Program-made: the position numbers and the translations under genes | The notes under the pieces: generated by a model | Database searches by the model: none | Told to the model about the DNA's origin: nothing | Seen by the model: the letters and a program-made list of their open reading frames with translations, nothing else | In this document: piece by piece, positions 9,601-18,408 of the stretch | How positions within the stretch are numbered: position 1 is the stretch's first letter | Layout: each line of letters starts with the position of its first letter | NCBI GenBank assembly: GCA_020747015.1 | Contig: JAGTJM010000144.1 | Span: 1 to 25,808 of the forward strand | DNA: 25,808 bases | Direction of reading: 5' to 3' | Source: Pyrenochaeta sp. MPI-SDFR-AT-0127 | Lineage: Eukaryota; Ascomycota; Dothideomycetes; Pleosporales; Cucurbitariaceae

Positions 9601-10880
9601 GGTTCGTAATAAGTATAACCTTAAAGCCTTACTATTATACTTTATATTATAGTAGCTAGGGAGTAGTATAAGGAATTCTATCTCTTTAGATCTAATAATA
9701 AAATCTCCGCTAAGACTACTAGAGAGGTCTAGAAGTCCCTGCATTTATACTCCTAAGATAGCTACGTTTTAGTTAGATATAGTACTCTAACTATAAACAG
9801 TTCTTATAAGACTACTAGAGATAGTACTCGTTAGTAGTATATCTACCCGCTTCTTAAATAGCTATGTCTTTCGAACTAGTTCTATATAGTAAACGCGCTT
9901 ATTTAAATAGAAATATTTAATATACTCTATCGCAAAAACCTTAATCTAATAGAACTATACCTTTACTAGTAGTGTAAGTCTGAACGAAATAGGGACTTAT
10001 ATACTAAGTGGAAATAACTTACTAGAAATAATAATATTAATGTTTAACTAGTCCTTCTAACTTTAGCTAACCGCAATTAGTTCGACTCGTTCTAATGCGC
10101 CTTTGGCTGGGGTGCGAATAAGAGTAACTTCCTTATACCTTATAAAATTAGCGCAGAAAGCTCCCGCACGCTTAATAATCGCCTCTAACTTATACTTTAT
10201 AGAGCCTAATTCGAGGTTAATAGTTTTAGGGAGATAGCTGTCTAAAGGCAACTCGAAATTATATATGTAATCGCTAGGGGTGAAAGTCCTGTACCCCTTT
10301 TATGTAACTGAAGGTCTATTAGGTGAGGGATTACCCTTTATGAAGTTCTATAAAGAATTAGCTTGTAGTGATAGCTGGTTTGCTTCTTTAGAGCCCAGAT
10401 TCTTCAAGGAGCTGTTGCTTGAGCTGCTGAGTAGACTCTGTTAAGTTGCCACACTTCCCGGAAATCTCTTGAAAAGCTTAACATAATCAGCACCAACTCC
10501 GGCCGCTGCTGTTGGGAATTGGGAACTGAAAAAGGGCCATGTGTGGTCCTTGATAGTGTCTGTCTCCTCGAATTTAATCTTGTTAGGAGGAATACCTTCC
10601 GTTGCGTTAGCATATGTGCACATATAGAGAAGGTTGAATAATTACCTTAGGGCCATTTTATTACTGCCTTACTATGAAATTTTAGTGTTACTGCTTTTAT
10701 CTTTGCAGGCCTCGTAACTCGTAAGTGTAATAATCTGCGAAGCACTGCGGTGCTTCGATCGGATATATGTCTTTGTTCGAACCCTTGGAGAAAAAGTACT
10801 GGTTCGATCAAGGAAATGCTGACATGGATGCCGTTTCCAAATACTAGAGGTCGCTCTTCTAGCATCGTCCTCGCAAACGC
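9601..10880 (-). pseudogene. RIP-mutated copy of an arrestin-domain (ART/ApyA/CreD-like) gene
   Basis: Minus-strand reading begins near 10880 with EERPLVFGNGIHVSISLIEP and VLFLQGFE, the arrestin N-lobe start seen in fungal HECT-ligase adaptor arrestins. A 50-nt intron is visible (10645-10596, GTAATT..GCTAAC..AAG). After it, GIPPNKIKFEETDTIKDHTW and PTAAAGVGADYVKLFK follow. The same frame then runs without a shift through GYRTFTPSDYIYNFELPLDS, AFCANFIRYKEVTLIRTP, KVFAIEYIKYFYLNKRVYY and LSGDFIIRSKEIEFL to about 9601. Stops (TAA at the W-P-*-G junction, TAA after VAT and many later) abolish the product. RIP is light in the first 500 bp and heavy downstream. Intact homologues recruit Rsp5-type ubiquitin ligase to plasma-membrane transporters. 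The C-terminal third is lost at the LTR junction. Confidence 0.85.
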
Positions 10881-11344
10881 TGTTTATAGTGTGTTTCGCT
10901 GATTGTCATCCAGGAGATCGGTGTCTCTCCATTAAAGCTGGCCAAGGACCCATCTTACGTATGGCCCTTTTCTCGGGCGTTAGGAGTGGCAACCACTCCG
11001 TTCGAATAAGGATGGGACGCTGGCAGTATGGAACTATTAGAGTTGTGTAGCCTAATTCAGCGCTATCCCTCGGCTGACCTCGATTAACCCGCATCCCTAT
11101 AACTGAACCCAAAAATGTTGGGGAATGATGCCGCCTATCATTGTAGACGAGCATGCGGGCCCTGCAGCCGCTCCTTCTAGACTTAGCATGTGAAAGATGA
11201 TCAGATCTCAGATCATATTTTGCGCTCATGTTTGATGACGATCGCCGATTTATTCAGCTGTCCACACAAGTAACCGTCAGTCTACCTATTGGCGCCCTCT
11301 TTGATAGTCAAGTCTGGGCGGGATATGTCCTCCGGAGCTGCCTT
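10881..11344. other. No firm gene; possible faint coding relic
   Basis: Plus-strand text from about 10893 to 11180 reads DCHPGDRCLSIKAGQGPI then SGNHSVRIRMGRWQYGT and LTRIPITEPKNVGE, with stops of TAG/TAA/TGA type at plausible former Gln or Trp positions. The antisense 107-codon frame (10906-11229) has no motif. I do not recognise either and would not call a gene. The right end leads into the MARVEL promoter. Confidence 0.25.
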
Positions 11345-11352
11345 CTATATAG
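11345..11352 (+). promoter_or_regulatory. TATA-like box upstream of the MARVEL gene
   Basis: CTATATAG lies about 78 nt before the ATG at 11430. A pyrimidine-rich stretch follows (ACTCCCCCCGCTCTATCG), as is usual just upstream of fungal start sites. The start context AACAATGGGC is a good fungal one. Confidence 0.45.
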
Positions 11353-11429
11353 ACCGAGTTTGCAGCACAAAGTAGCTTCTCACTCCCCCCGCTCTATCGT
11401 TAATTAAAATTCCTACCTGACCTGCAACA

Positions 11430-12066
11430 ATGGGCACGGGTACTAAAGTGTTCTCCGTCATCCTTCGCCTTAGCGAACTTTGCAGCTCTGCTATCGTCGT
11501 AGCCCTTCTGGGACGCTTCTTCTACTTGTTGCACCTCGCACCGGATAGATCTATAGAGGGCCGCCTGATATACGCGGAGGTTATCTCTTGTTTAGAGATT
11601 ATCGCTTCAATCCTTCTTCTTATCCCCCTTAAATACTCCTTCTACGCATGGCCCCTCGATGCTATATTTTTCGTCTGCTCGATTGTGGCATTTGGGCTTC
11701 TAGCTGATGTGGGTATTGGCAGAAAATTAAAATTATTGACCTAATTTGGATACACAGCTCAACAGCTCTTGCTCCTCATACTGGTATTGGAACTACTGGG
11801 GCTTTTACTGGGGCAGATTCTGGACGGTTGCACCTCGCGCTATAATAACTTCCAGCGTTGTTGGCTCTGCAGGATGTAGGACATGGAGAGCTACTCTCGC
11901 TTTCCTTTTTATGGGAGCGATGGCTTGGTTGCTGAGTGCAATTCTTGTCAGTTCCGCATTCCACTTCGAAGCATTTCGGGCACCAGTCATACTGATCTGC
12001 GGGGTCTAGGGGGTTTTTGTCTTCGTGGAAATCCGTGAGGGTCGTGAGACACACAGAACAAAGTAA
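11430..12066 (+). CDS. MARVEL-domain integral membrane protein, three exons
   Basis: Exons are 11430-11708, 11758-11946 and 12010-12066. The introns are 11709-11757 (49 nt, GTGGGT..CTAAT..ACACAG) and 11947-12009 (63 nt, GTCAGT..ACTGAT..TCTAG); both are phase 0. The spliced product has 174 residues. Four membrane segments are visible: about 8-33, 45-66, 68-92 and 137-162. The second loop has the SYWYWNYWGFYWGRFW signature of fungal MARVEL family members, with TSSVVGSAGCRTWRATLAF after it. A short charged cytoplasmic tail (EIREGRETHRTK) ends the protein. MARVEL proteins are four-span proteins tied to membrane apposition and vesicle or eisosome-like domains; the exact role here is unknown. No stop or frameshift is present, so it looks functional although RIP islands lie on both sides. 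Confidence 0.85.
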
Positions 12067-12792
12067 GGGGCGCAGCTATACCGTGGCTTCCTTGGACCGC
12101 CTTGCTAACGATCGATAGTGTAATTAAAGAAAAGATTATGCGCAAGAACCGTCGGCCAGCCGACCCCGAAACCCAGCAGTAATGCCGACGCAAGGGCTCG
12201 ATAGCAATCACAATATGGGGCGTATTGGTTGTGAGAAAGCTCGGGAAATTACTAGTTAAATCATGGGATCGCATGTTCTAGTTGCGCGAGATATAACTTG
12301 GCCAGACGCGCGGCATAAGACTTTAAGTAATTGGAATTGGAATTATCGTTCGCCACACGCTTTACTACTCTCTTTTTTGGCTCGACATACCTCGCTTTAT
12401 CAGCAGAAGTGATCTCTATTATGTTTTCTCTGACGCGAAAGTAAAATTAATTCGTCTACAATAGCTACTCATCTATGTCTACCTCCTCTACCAGGGGTGG
12501 TCATTGACGGAGTTCAACTCTAGCTCCGCAGCTGCAAAGCTAGTCATATTCTAACACGCCATAGACCCCTGCCAAGTGAACATTCGGCAGAGTATAAATC
12601 ACGTAATATACCCCGCTAAATGTCGTACACACCTCCCACTGCAACGCGCTTATCAACATAATTCCCCGCTTTTCGGGAACCCTTAACCAGTATATAGCGG
12701 CAAAAGACCGCCTTACCACTACTTGGCGTAATAATTCCCCATCTACCACTGTTTTTGATACTCTACCACACATGTGACCTCGGCTCAAAAAA
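12067..12792. other. Intergenic, no firm gene
   Basis: An 86-codon minus-strand frame at 12540-12800 exists but shows no motif, and its start overlaps the 22-bp repeat, so I treat it as chance. The left part should hold the 3' end of the MARVEL transcript. Composition is balanced, with no RIP signature. Confidence 0.4.
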
Positions 12793-12835
12793 TGACCCAA
12801 ATGCCACTGTTTTCTGACCCAAATGACACCGTTTC
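12793..12835. repeat. Two 22-bp direct repeats (TGACCCAAATGNCACTGTTTTC)
   Basis: TGACCCAAATGCCACTGTTT starts at 12793 and TGACCCAAATGACACCGTTT at 12815. A partial relative, CTACCACTGTTTTTGATAC, lies near 12744. The spacing and repetition suggest sub-terminal repeats of a DNA transposon, but no transposase was seen nearby. Confidence 0.55.
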
Positions 12836-12899
12836 TGGCCCACTAAAATTTAGCGGCCCCGTGCTCACAGGCGGTTGCTCCCCAGCTTTATGGGCCGTT

Positions 12900-12942
12900 G
12901 CCGCCTAGCTTATGGGGGCCAACCGCCCATAAGCTAGGCGGC
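12900..12942. repeat. Perfect 17-bp inverted repeat
   Basis: GCCGCCTAGCTTATGGG (12900-12916) pairs fully with CCCATAAGCTAGGCGGC (12926-12942) across a 9-nt spacer. A related GGCGGTTG...CTTTATGGGC word lies just upstream at 12870-12894. Such a long perfect hairpin is unlikely by chance and may be a transposon end or a MITE remnant. Confidence 0.7.
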
Positions 12943-13318
12943 CGACTGCAATGGCTCATAACGCGTCCAACGTGATTAAAGAGTCAACGCGTTCAATCTC
13001 CTAGCAGGAACAGGCCGCTTGAGAATCCGAATCTTCAACAGGGAACCCTACCACCTCAAAGCCACTCAGACGCCGAGAAACGATGGGCTACTGAACCCCG
13101 CAGATGCCATAGACCGTCCAGCAAGGGTGAAAACGCCGTGAACTGTACATAATGGAGCCATTCCAGAACGGCGGGCCACCACTGTTGCACGCCACCACGG
13201 GTGGTACGAACGACTCAAATGGCCTTGCAGACACCAACGCAAACAAGGTGACCCGAGCGGGCGTACAGGTGTCATTGAAGAAAATGAAGAGGGTATGTTT
13301 TGTTGGAATACTTCATGG
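12943..13318. other. Intergenic, no firm gene
   Basis: A 69-codon minus-strand frame (13066-13275) is Arg/Trp/Ser-rich without motif, as expected of chance in GC-balanced DNA. Nothing else was seen. Confidence 0.35.
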
Positions 13319-13504
13319 CTAAACTAACTTCGGGCAGCAATTCGCACACCGGACTAAGACTGGTTGTGGAACATGTCGGAAACGTCGGCATAACTTCGTC
13401 AATTTTTCGTAGAGGGTTTGGGATAGCTTCTGATAGTTGTTGTTTGCAGCTCTTCTTGCTTTGGCGCATGCTAGTAGCTGCGATTGCTGTTGAGAGGCCA
13501 TCAT
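13319..13504 (-). pseudogene. MADS-like small gene relic, copy A
   Basis: The minus-strand frame starting at ATG 13504 reads MMASQQQSQLLACAKARRA, then NNNYQKLSQTLYEKLTKLCR, after which the match stops. The adjacent frame holds YADVSDMF, which would be the expected continuation (compare LCHEYDADIYF in copy B at 19397). So a small indel near LCR has shifted the frame and made a pseudogene. The pattern basic region, LxxKLxKLC, DAD resembles the start of a MADS/SRF-type domain (KKAxELxxLCDADV), found in small proteins of some filamentous ascomycetes. Assignment is by eye only. Confidence 0.4.
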
Positions 13505-13660
13505 ACTGAAGATTTGGGCCAGTATATTAAGTTAAACTAGTCATGCAACCGAACCCTGGGCCAAATCCGTACCCAGAAGCAGGTTGCAGTACGCGTGCAC
13601 TGCAGATTTGGATCTGGGGCTCCTGTTTTGGAGCCCTTATAACGGTTCCCAATTTCGAGG

Positions 13661-13768
13661 GCTGGTGACGATGGTGAGCGGTGTCCATGTGAGTGCTGAG
13701 TGGCGGATGCTGAGTGGTGAGCGATTGACTGGTGGTGCTGAGTGGTGTCAATGGTGAGTAGCGTCCAT
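13661..13768. repeat. Degenerate GTGAGTGCTGAGTGG low-complexity repeat
   Basis: About 108 bp in which GTGAG, GCTGAGTGG and GTGTCCAT/GCGTCCAT words recur at irregular spacing (GTGAGTGCTGAGTGGCGG, ATGCTGAGTGGTGAGCG and GTGCTGAGTGGTGTC). On the minus strand it encodes a His/Ser/Thr-rich run (for example HHSASATQHSHGHRS) in open frames of up to 97 codons, which are probably a by-product of the repeat. Confidence 0.55.
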
Positions 13769-14087
13769 AGTGATGTAACCAGTGCGGTGCCGGACGAATC
13801 CTTGGGACAGGAAGTGTACCTGGATTTCATCCTCCGACATGTTTCAAAACAACGAATACTTGTCGGTGATGTGATATCTGCGACAGCGAGTAACTAGGTG
13901 TCTATATATGGAAGCAGATTAAGGTGGGGACAAAGTCCAGGTCGGGAGTGGCACTGCGGCCGTTTCAGGATCTTCACTAAGACCAGAATGTTGGCCTTTT
14001 GTGAGGGCGTCTGGAAGATAAGAGCAAGGGTAACGAAAGTATAAATCACATCAGAGTTTAAGGCGGGATCTATACAGAATTAGAACG
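13769..14087. other. Intergenic leading into RIP island 3
   Basis: No gene is seen. On the minus strand a short open frame with MSEDEIQVHFLSQGFVRHRT starts near 13841 and stops at about 13750; it is too short to call. CpA/TpG content falls off from about 14060. Confidence 0.3.
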
Positions 14088-14193
14088 AAAACCTAACATT
14101 AGAGAATTAGGACTAAGAAGCGAGTAGAATAATCACGTATATAATATAGTCTTAGAGCTAGCGCTAAGTAATAACTAGTAAGTGTTAGGTTTT
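14088..14193. repeat. Inverted repeat TGTTAGGTTTT / AAAACCTAACA at island 3 edge
   Basis: AAAACCTAACA (14088-14098) is the exact complement of TGTTAGGTTTT (14183-14193). A second matched word lies further out on each side: GCCTTAAACT after the right arm near 14226-14235 and its complement AGTTTAAGGC near 14055-14064. Ends of the TGTTAG..CTAACA form fit two LTR or terminal-inverted-repeat starts facing outward around an 84-bp core. The left arm is un-RIPed and the right arm RIPed. Confidence 0.5.
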
Positions 14194-16410
14194 AAAGCGT
14201 ATAGCTTCTACTCTACTACTATAAAGCCTTAAACTTTACTAACTTACTTAACCTTATATAGAATAGCTATAAGAATTATAACTAAATCTTAACCTACGTA
14301 TTCCCCTAGCCTTACTACTTAAAAGATTATTAACTATACTATATTCCTTAAGCTTTCTTAAATCTAGTTTTACCTAAAAACTTCTAACTAATTATAGAAT
14401 CTAGATTAAGCTAGGACTTAAGCGTCCTTCTACTACTATATTATAGCTACTAGTCTATCTCTTTATTTATATTATTAAGTTTAGACAGCTTATTATCTTA
14501 TAAAGATATATTATTATTCCCTAGCTTTTAAAGAGTTATCTTTAAGAAGTTACTAGATATCTTTTAAATAGACTAATTATTAAGGTAACCTCTAAGTTAC
14601 TTAATTTAGACTCTATATCTATAATTCTTACTATTAATAGTCTTCTAGCTACTTAATACTAGAAATTGCATAATTTTATCGTCTATAGCGTAGTTATTAA
14701 TAACGCTTATATTCTCTTTTAAGTACTAATCTACCTTAAAGTAGATATCTCTATACTAGTAAGTAGTCGTCTATTCTTCTTATAGTTTTATAAGGAATAT
14801 AGTATTATCCTATATTATTACTCTATTTAACTTAGCTATAATCTAGTCTAAGATATCTTATATATACTTCTCTAACCTTATAGTTATTTATTCTATACTA
14901 ACTCTATATTTCTATATACTATCGCTTATAATCTTCTTAGATAAGATACCTAAGCTACGGAAGTTCTTACCTAATATTAGCTAGAGTTAATTAATAAGCT
15001 AGGATAACTTAGTATAGATTAGGAGGTATTTTTATATACTTAAACGCTCCTCCTTAATATACTATATATAATAATATAGGTAATAGAGGGCTTTAAAAGG
15101 GGTCTAATATAACTTAAAGGTATATAGGAGTACGTACTATATTAAATACCTAAGAAGTACCTTTATTCCTATAGGTCTAGTATAAAAGGATAAGAAGAAC
15201 TTATTCTACTATCTACTACTAAGAACTCCTTTATATATATAGAGAATAGGAGTAATAGGGCTTATTTAGGGTAGTATTAGAGGTAGGTCTAATACTCTCT
15301 TAGTAGCCCTTATTCTATACTAGAGTACGTACCTACTCCTATTCTTATATAATATCTAGAGGCTTATTATACTATAGTTTATTTATATATAAGTCTATTA
15401 TAGTGTTATAACCTAGGATATAAAGAGGGGCGCCGCTACCTTAAGTACCCTCTGACCTCTAATAAATAGTTAGGTAACTATAGGGTTATATAACTAGTAT
15501 CGCAGTCTACGAAGTATCGCAGAGGCCTTAGCGCTTATAAGACTTTAAGACTCTAAGACTCCTTATATATATAGATCTACACTAAAGGCCCTTATAGCTT
15601 AGTATATTTAACTTAATATTCTTATAAATAGTAAAAGTAATAGAATAGTTCTCTATCTTAATACTCTTTTTAGAAGCTCTCTCTTACTATCTTAGTATTA
15701 GCCCTTACTACTTATACTTATTAATATATCCCTAAGAACTAACTCTTACCCTTTACTATACCTATAGTAGAGGTCTTCACATATAGCGTGTATAATTATT
15801 ATCTTAAGCTTTTTATTAATAGTTTTAAGCCGCGCCTTAAGGTTATTAGTTATAGTTTAGATAAGATTTTTATACTCTTTAAGACTTTCTAGGGTAATAG
15901 AGGATTTATAGCTAAATAAGGAGATATATTAGATCTAATAAGATATTTAGAGTAAATAACTTATAGATAGACGTTAGTAAGAGTAATAGTAATTATTAAT
16001 TTATATACTACGAGTAAATTTCTAAAATTATTAATATTATCCCCTATATACTTTAAATTAGCCTAATCTTAGAAGCTTATTTAATTACTTCTAGACTATA
16101 AGTAGTAATTTTAAAGTTCTTATAAGAACTCCTAGTAGGCGTTACTATATTATTATAAAGGTAACTTAAGTATAAAAAGATTTATATCTATAATTAATTA
16201 TATTATATCTATTAGTAATTCTAAGACTATAATAAGAGCCTTAAGCTCTACTATAAGATTATATACGCGTTTAGGATAAGTTTTAAAGCTCTAAATTATT
16301 ATATAAAGTATAAGATAAGATTTATAAGTAAAAATAACTAATATTAGTAGTCCTAATATAAGACGTATAGACTTAGCTATTATAATTTTTACTTATATAT
16401 ATTAGGCTAT

Positions 16411-16515
16411 CTACCTTAATAAGACTAGCGCGGGCTATAGTTTACCTATAATTATTAGGTAAGCTGCCTTAATAGAATTAGCGCGGGCTGTATTTTACCC
16501 GCGATAGGCTAGGAC
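16411..16515. repeat. 53-bp tandem duplication with AGCGCGGGCT core
   Basis: CTACCTTAATAAGACTAGCG at 16411 recurs as CTGCCTTAATAGAATTAGCG at 16464, both followed by CGGGCT and a TTTACC word. The GCGCGGGC core is unusually GC-rich for the island and lacks CpA, so it is immune to RIP. It leads directly into the 238-bp duplication. Confidence 0.6.
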
Positions 16516-16980
16516 AGGGCTAGTTTAGGCTATATCCGGCTAGATTATTAGACCTTAGGCTATTATAGCCTATATACGGGGTAAAGGAGTACTTATACTC
16601 CTTCTAAATCCTACTAGAGGGTAGTAATTTATCTTAACTATAATCTAATCTTATTATCCTCTATTATCTTAAAAGTGCCCCTCTATAGATATATACCTCT
16701 AGGATAGGACCTATCGGAGTATAGATACCGTCCTAATAATAATAGGCTAGGATAGGGTTAATTTAGCCTATATCTAGCTAGATTATTAGACCTTAGGCTA
16801 TTATAGCCTATATATAGGGTAAAGAGGTATTTATACCCCTTCTAAATCCTACTAGAGGGTAGTAATTTATCTTAACTATAATCTAACCCTATTATCCTCT
16901 ACTATCTTAAAGGTACCCCTCTATAAATATATACCTCTAGGATAGGGCCTATTAGAGTATAGGTACTATCCTAATAATAT
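16506..16980. repeat. Tandem duplication, 238-bp unit, two copies
   Basis: The block starting AGGCTAGGACAGGGCTAG at 16506 repeats from 16744 as AGGCTAGGATAGGGTTAA. Both copies share GATTATTAGACCTTAGGC, TATTATAGCCTATATA, TCCTACTAGAGGGTAGTAAT and CCTCTAGGATAGG. Differences are mostly C/T or G/A, as expected when RIP acted on each copy independently. No reading frame is recognised; the unit may be LTR or minisatellite sequence. Confidence 0.8.
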
Positions 16981-18138
16981 ACTTATAGAATATAGATTAG
17001 ACGGCTACTATAGGACTAAGTCTAACTTAAGTATATTTATAGTTAGATATATTATATAATCGTGTACTTAAACTACGCTAATAATTAGTATAGTCTAATT
17101 ACTACTTACCCTCCAAATAGGTTAGTAGCCCTACGTACGCGCTAAGTCGGGACTAACCTTAATAGAGAGTCTAGTAGCTAGTCTACTAAAAATACGCGTT
17201 AATATACTACGCGAAAATTAATACCGCGATAGATTACTAATATACTAAAAATCTACGCGTTTTCTTTTCTAGAATAGATTTAGTACCCTTAAATTATAAT
17301 AATATATTATCTTTTACTATATTTAGTAATTCTATTAACTCCTTAACTATTAAGCCTATTCCCGTAATTACTCTACTCTTCCCTCCTAATATACTAAACT
17401 CTAGACGAACATTAGATAATAGTCTACGTAGGCTAGAGGTAATTATTAGGTATTCTCTTAGGCTCTAATAATATAAGGCGCTTATAGAACTATATAATAG
17501 GAAGGACGTAGTCTTAGTAGCCTTAACTAGATTTAGGAAGATACTAGTTATAATAGAGTTCTATAAGCTTATAGACCTATCTAGGTAACTAATTATACTA
17601 ATATTAAGTCTATTAAAGGCTATTAAGAATAATTAGAGTACTACTTTAAACTCTCTCTCTCTAAAGTATTATAGTTCTATATTAAATAGCGACTCTAATA
17701 TAGCTTTAAACCGCTATAATATTGCTTATAGGAAGTATACGCATATATAACTCTTCCCTAAGATTACGCTAGCTAGCCTAATAGAGGAGAATATAGATAG
17801 GAAGGGGAAGGATAAAAGGGGGAGGCTATCTAGTAACTAAAGTTCTAGGTCTAGGTACTATATAGTTAGTTATATACGAACCTAGAGATTTAATAGTAGC
17901 TATATTAACTATAGGACATTTACGTCTATTATTTAATATCTAGATTTCTGGAGATGTCTTTATCTTATAGCGATAGATGAGCTACATCTCTGTAGGAGTA
18001 CGAGCTAGGGAGGCTTATTCTGGCTAGTAATAGGTTAACTTTATAATCTCCGAGAATAGCTCGATTGTTATACTCGATTTTTTAGCACTACCGCTACTTT
18101 ATAGCCTATCTATTAGGAGTTAATTAAGGAATTAAGCT

Positions 18139-18408
18139 AGGTTTAGGAATCCTATTTATGTGATACGAGCTGATATTTACTGCTGCGATGTTTACCTTAA
18201 TATGTTCCCGACTGCTGAGCCGCTTAGTGTTATCAAACGCCTTATATATACCGCCCTCAGCCAGGCTGGAGAAATAGATGCCTATTCGAGACAGCAAGGA
18301 CGGTTTAGACTTGTTGGCGAATGTTATATTCAAGGGGTTATGGATGGTCAAATCATCGAGTTAGTGGATCGGGGCATTTTCCGGGAGACAGAGATGTATC
18401 TAGTATAG
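18139..18408 (+). pseudogene. C-terminal fragment of a HET (heterokaryon incompatibility) protein
   Basis: A plus-strand frame open from about 18136 to TAG at 18406-18408 has no good ATG near its left end. Its last 35 residues, FRLVGECYIQGVMDGQIIEL then a short Arg/Glu tail ending MYLV, match the conserved end of fungal HET-domain proteins (VGECYVHGIMDGE). The N-terminal HET domain would lie to the left, in RIP island 3, and is not recognisable. HET proteins trigger cell death when incompatible strains fuse. This copy is broken; its left end lies at the RIP border, so RIP or rearrangement removed the rest. Confidence 0.75.

Larger units (their letters stand above)
14060..18130. repeat. RIP-mutated AT-rich island 3, element(s) unidentified
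   Basis: Four kilobases with almost no CpA/TpG and no usable reading frame. Around 17385-17870 a plus-strand frame read through TAG/TAA gives coding-like text such as LVALTRFRKILVIIEFYKLI, then RYNIAYRKYTHIQLFPKITL and a Lys/Arg/Ser-rich tail. It could be a gag- or LINE ORF1-type protein, but I cannot name it. Other parts (14200-16400) gave no recognisable motif on either strand. Tandem duplications are listed separately. The right edge is near 18130, just before the HET fragment. Confidence 0.75.

Noticed and set aside
10265..10380. A stretch (GGGGTGAAAGTCCTGTACCCC ... GTGATAGCTGGTTT) that resembles mitochondrial large-subunit rRNA
   Set aside because: Read on the minus strand it is in frame with the arrestin copy (KGYRTFTPSDYIYNFEL), and the arrestin match continues on both sides; the rRNA-like words are coincidence.
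10765..10790. GTTCGAACCC as a tRNA T-loop
   Set aside because: No anticodon arm or acceptor stem around it; it encodes QGFE in the arrestin copy.
11746..12009. A separate 87-codon gene starting at ATG 11746
   Set aside because: The ATG lies inside intron 1 of the MARVEL gene. The conserved text starts only at 11758, after a good acceptor, and the apparent stop TAG at 12007 is the acceptor of intron 2.
11776..12274. Minus-strand open frames of 92 and 95 codons across the MARVEL gene
   Set aside because: They are antisense to a well-supported spliced gene and have no motif of their own.
12540..12800. An 86-codon minus-strand gene
   Set aside because: No motif; its start lies in the 22-bp tandem repeat, and composition is as expected by chance.
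13537..13830. His/Ser-rich minus-strand ORFs of 74 and 97 codons
   Set aside because: They arise from the GTGAGTGCTGAGTGG low-complexity repeat.
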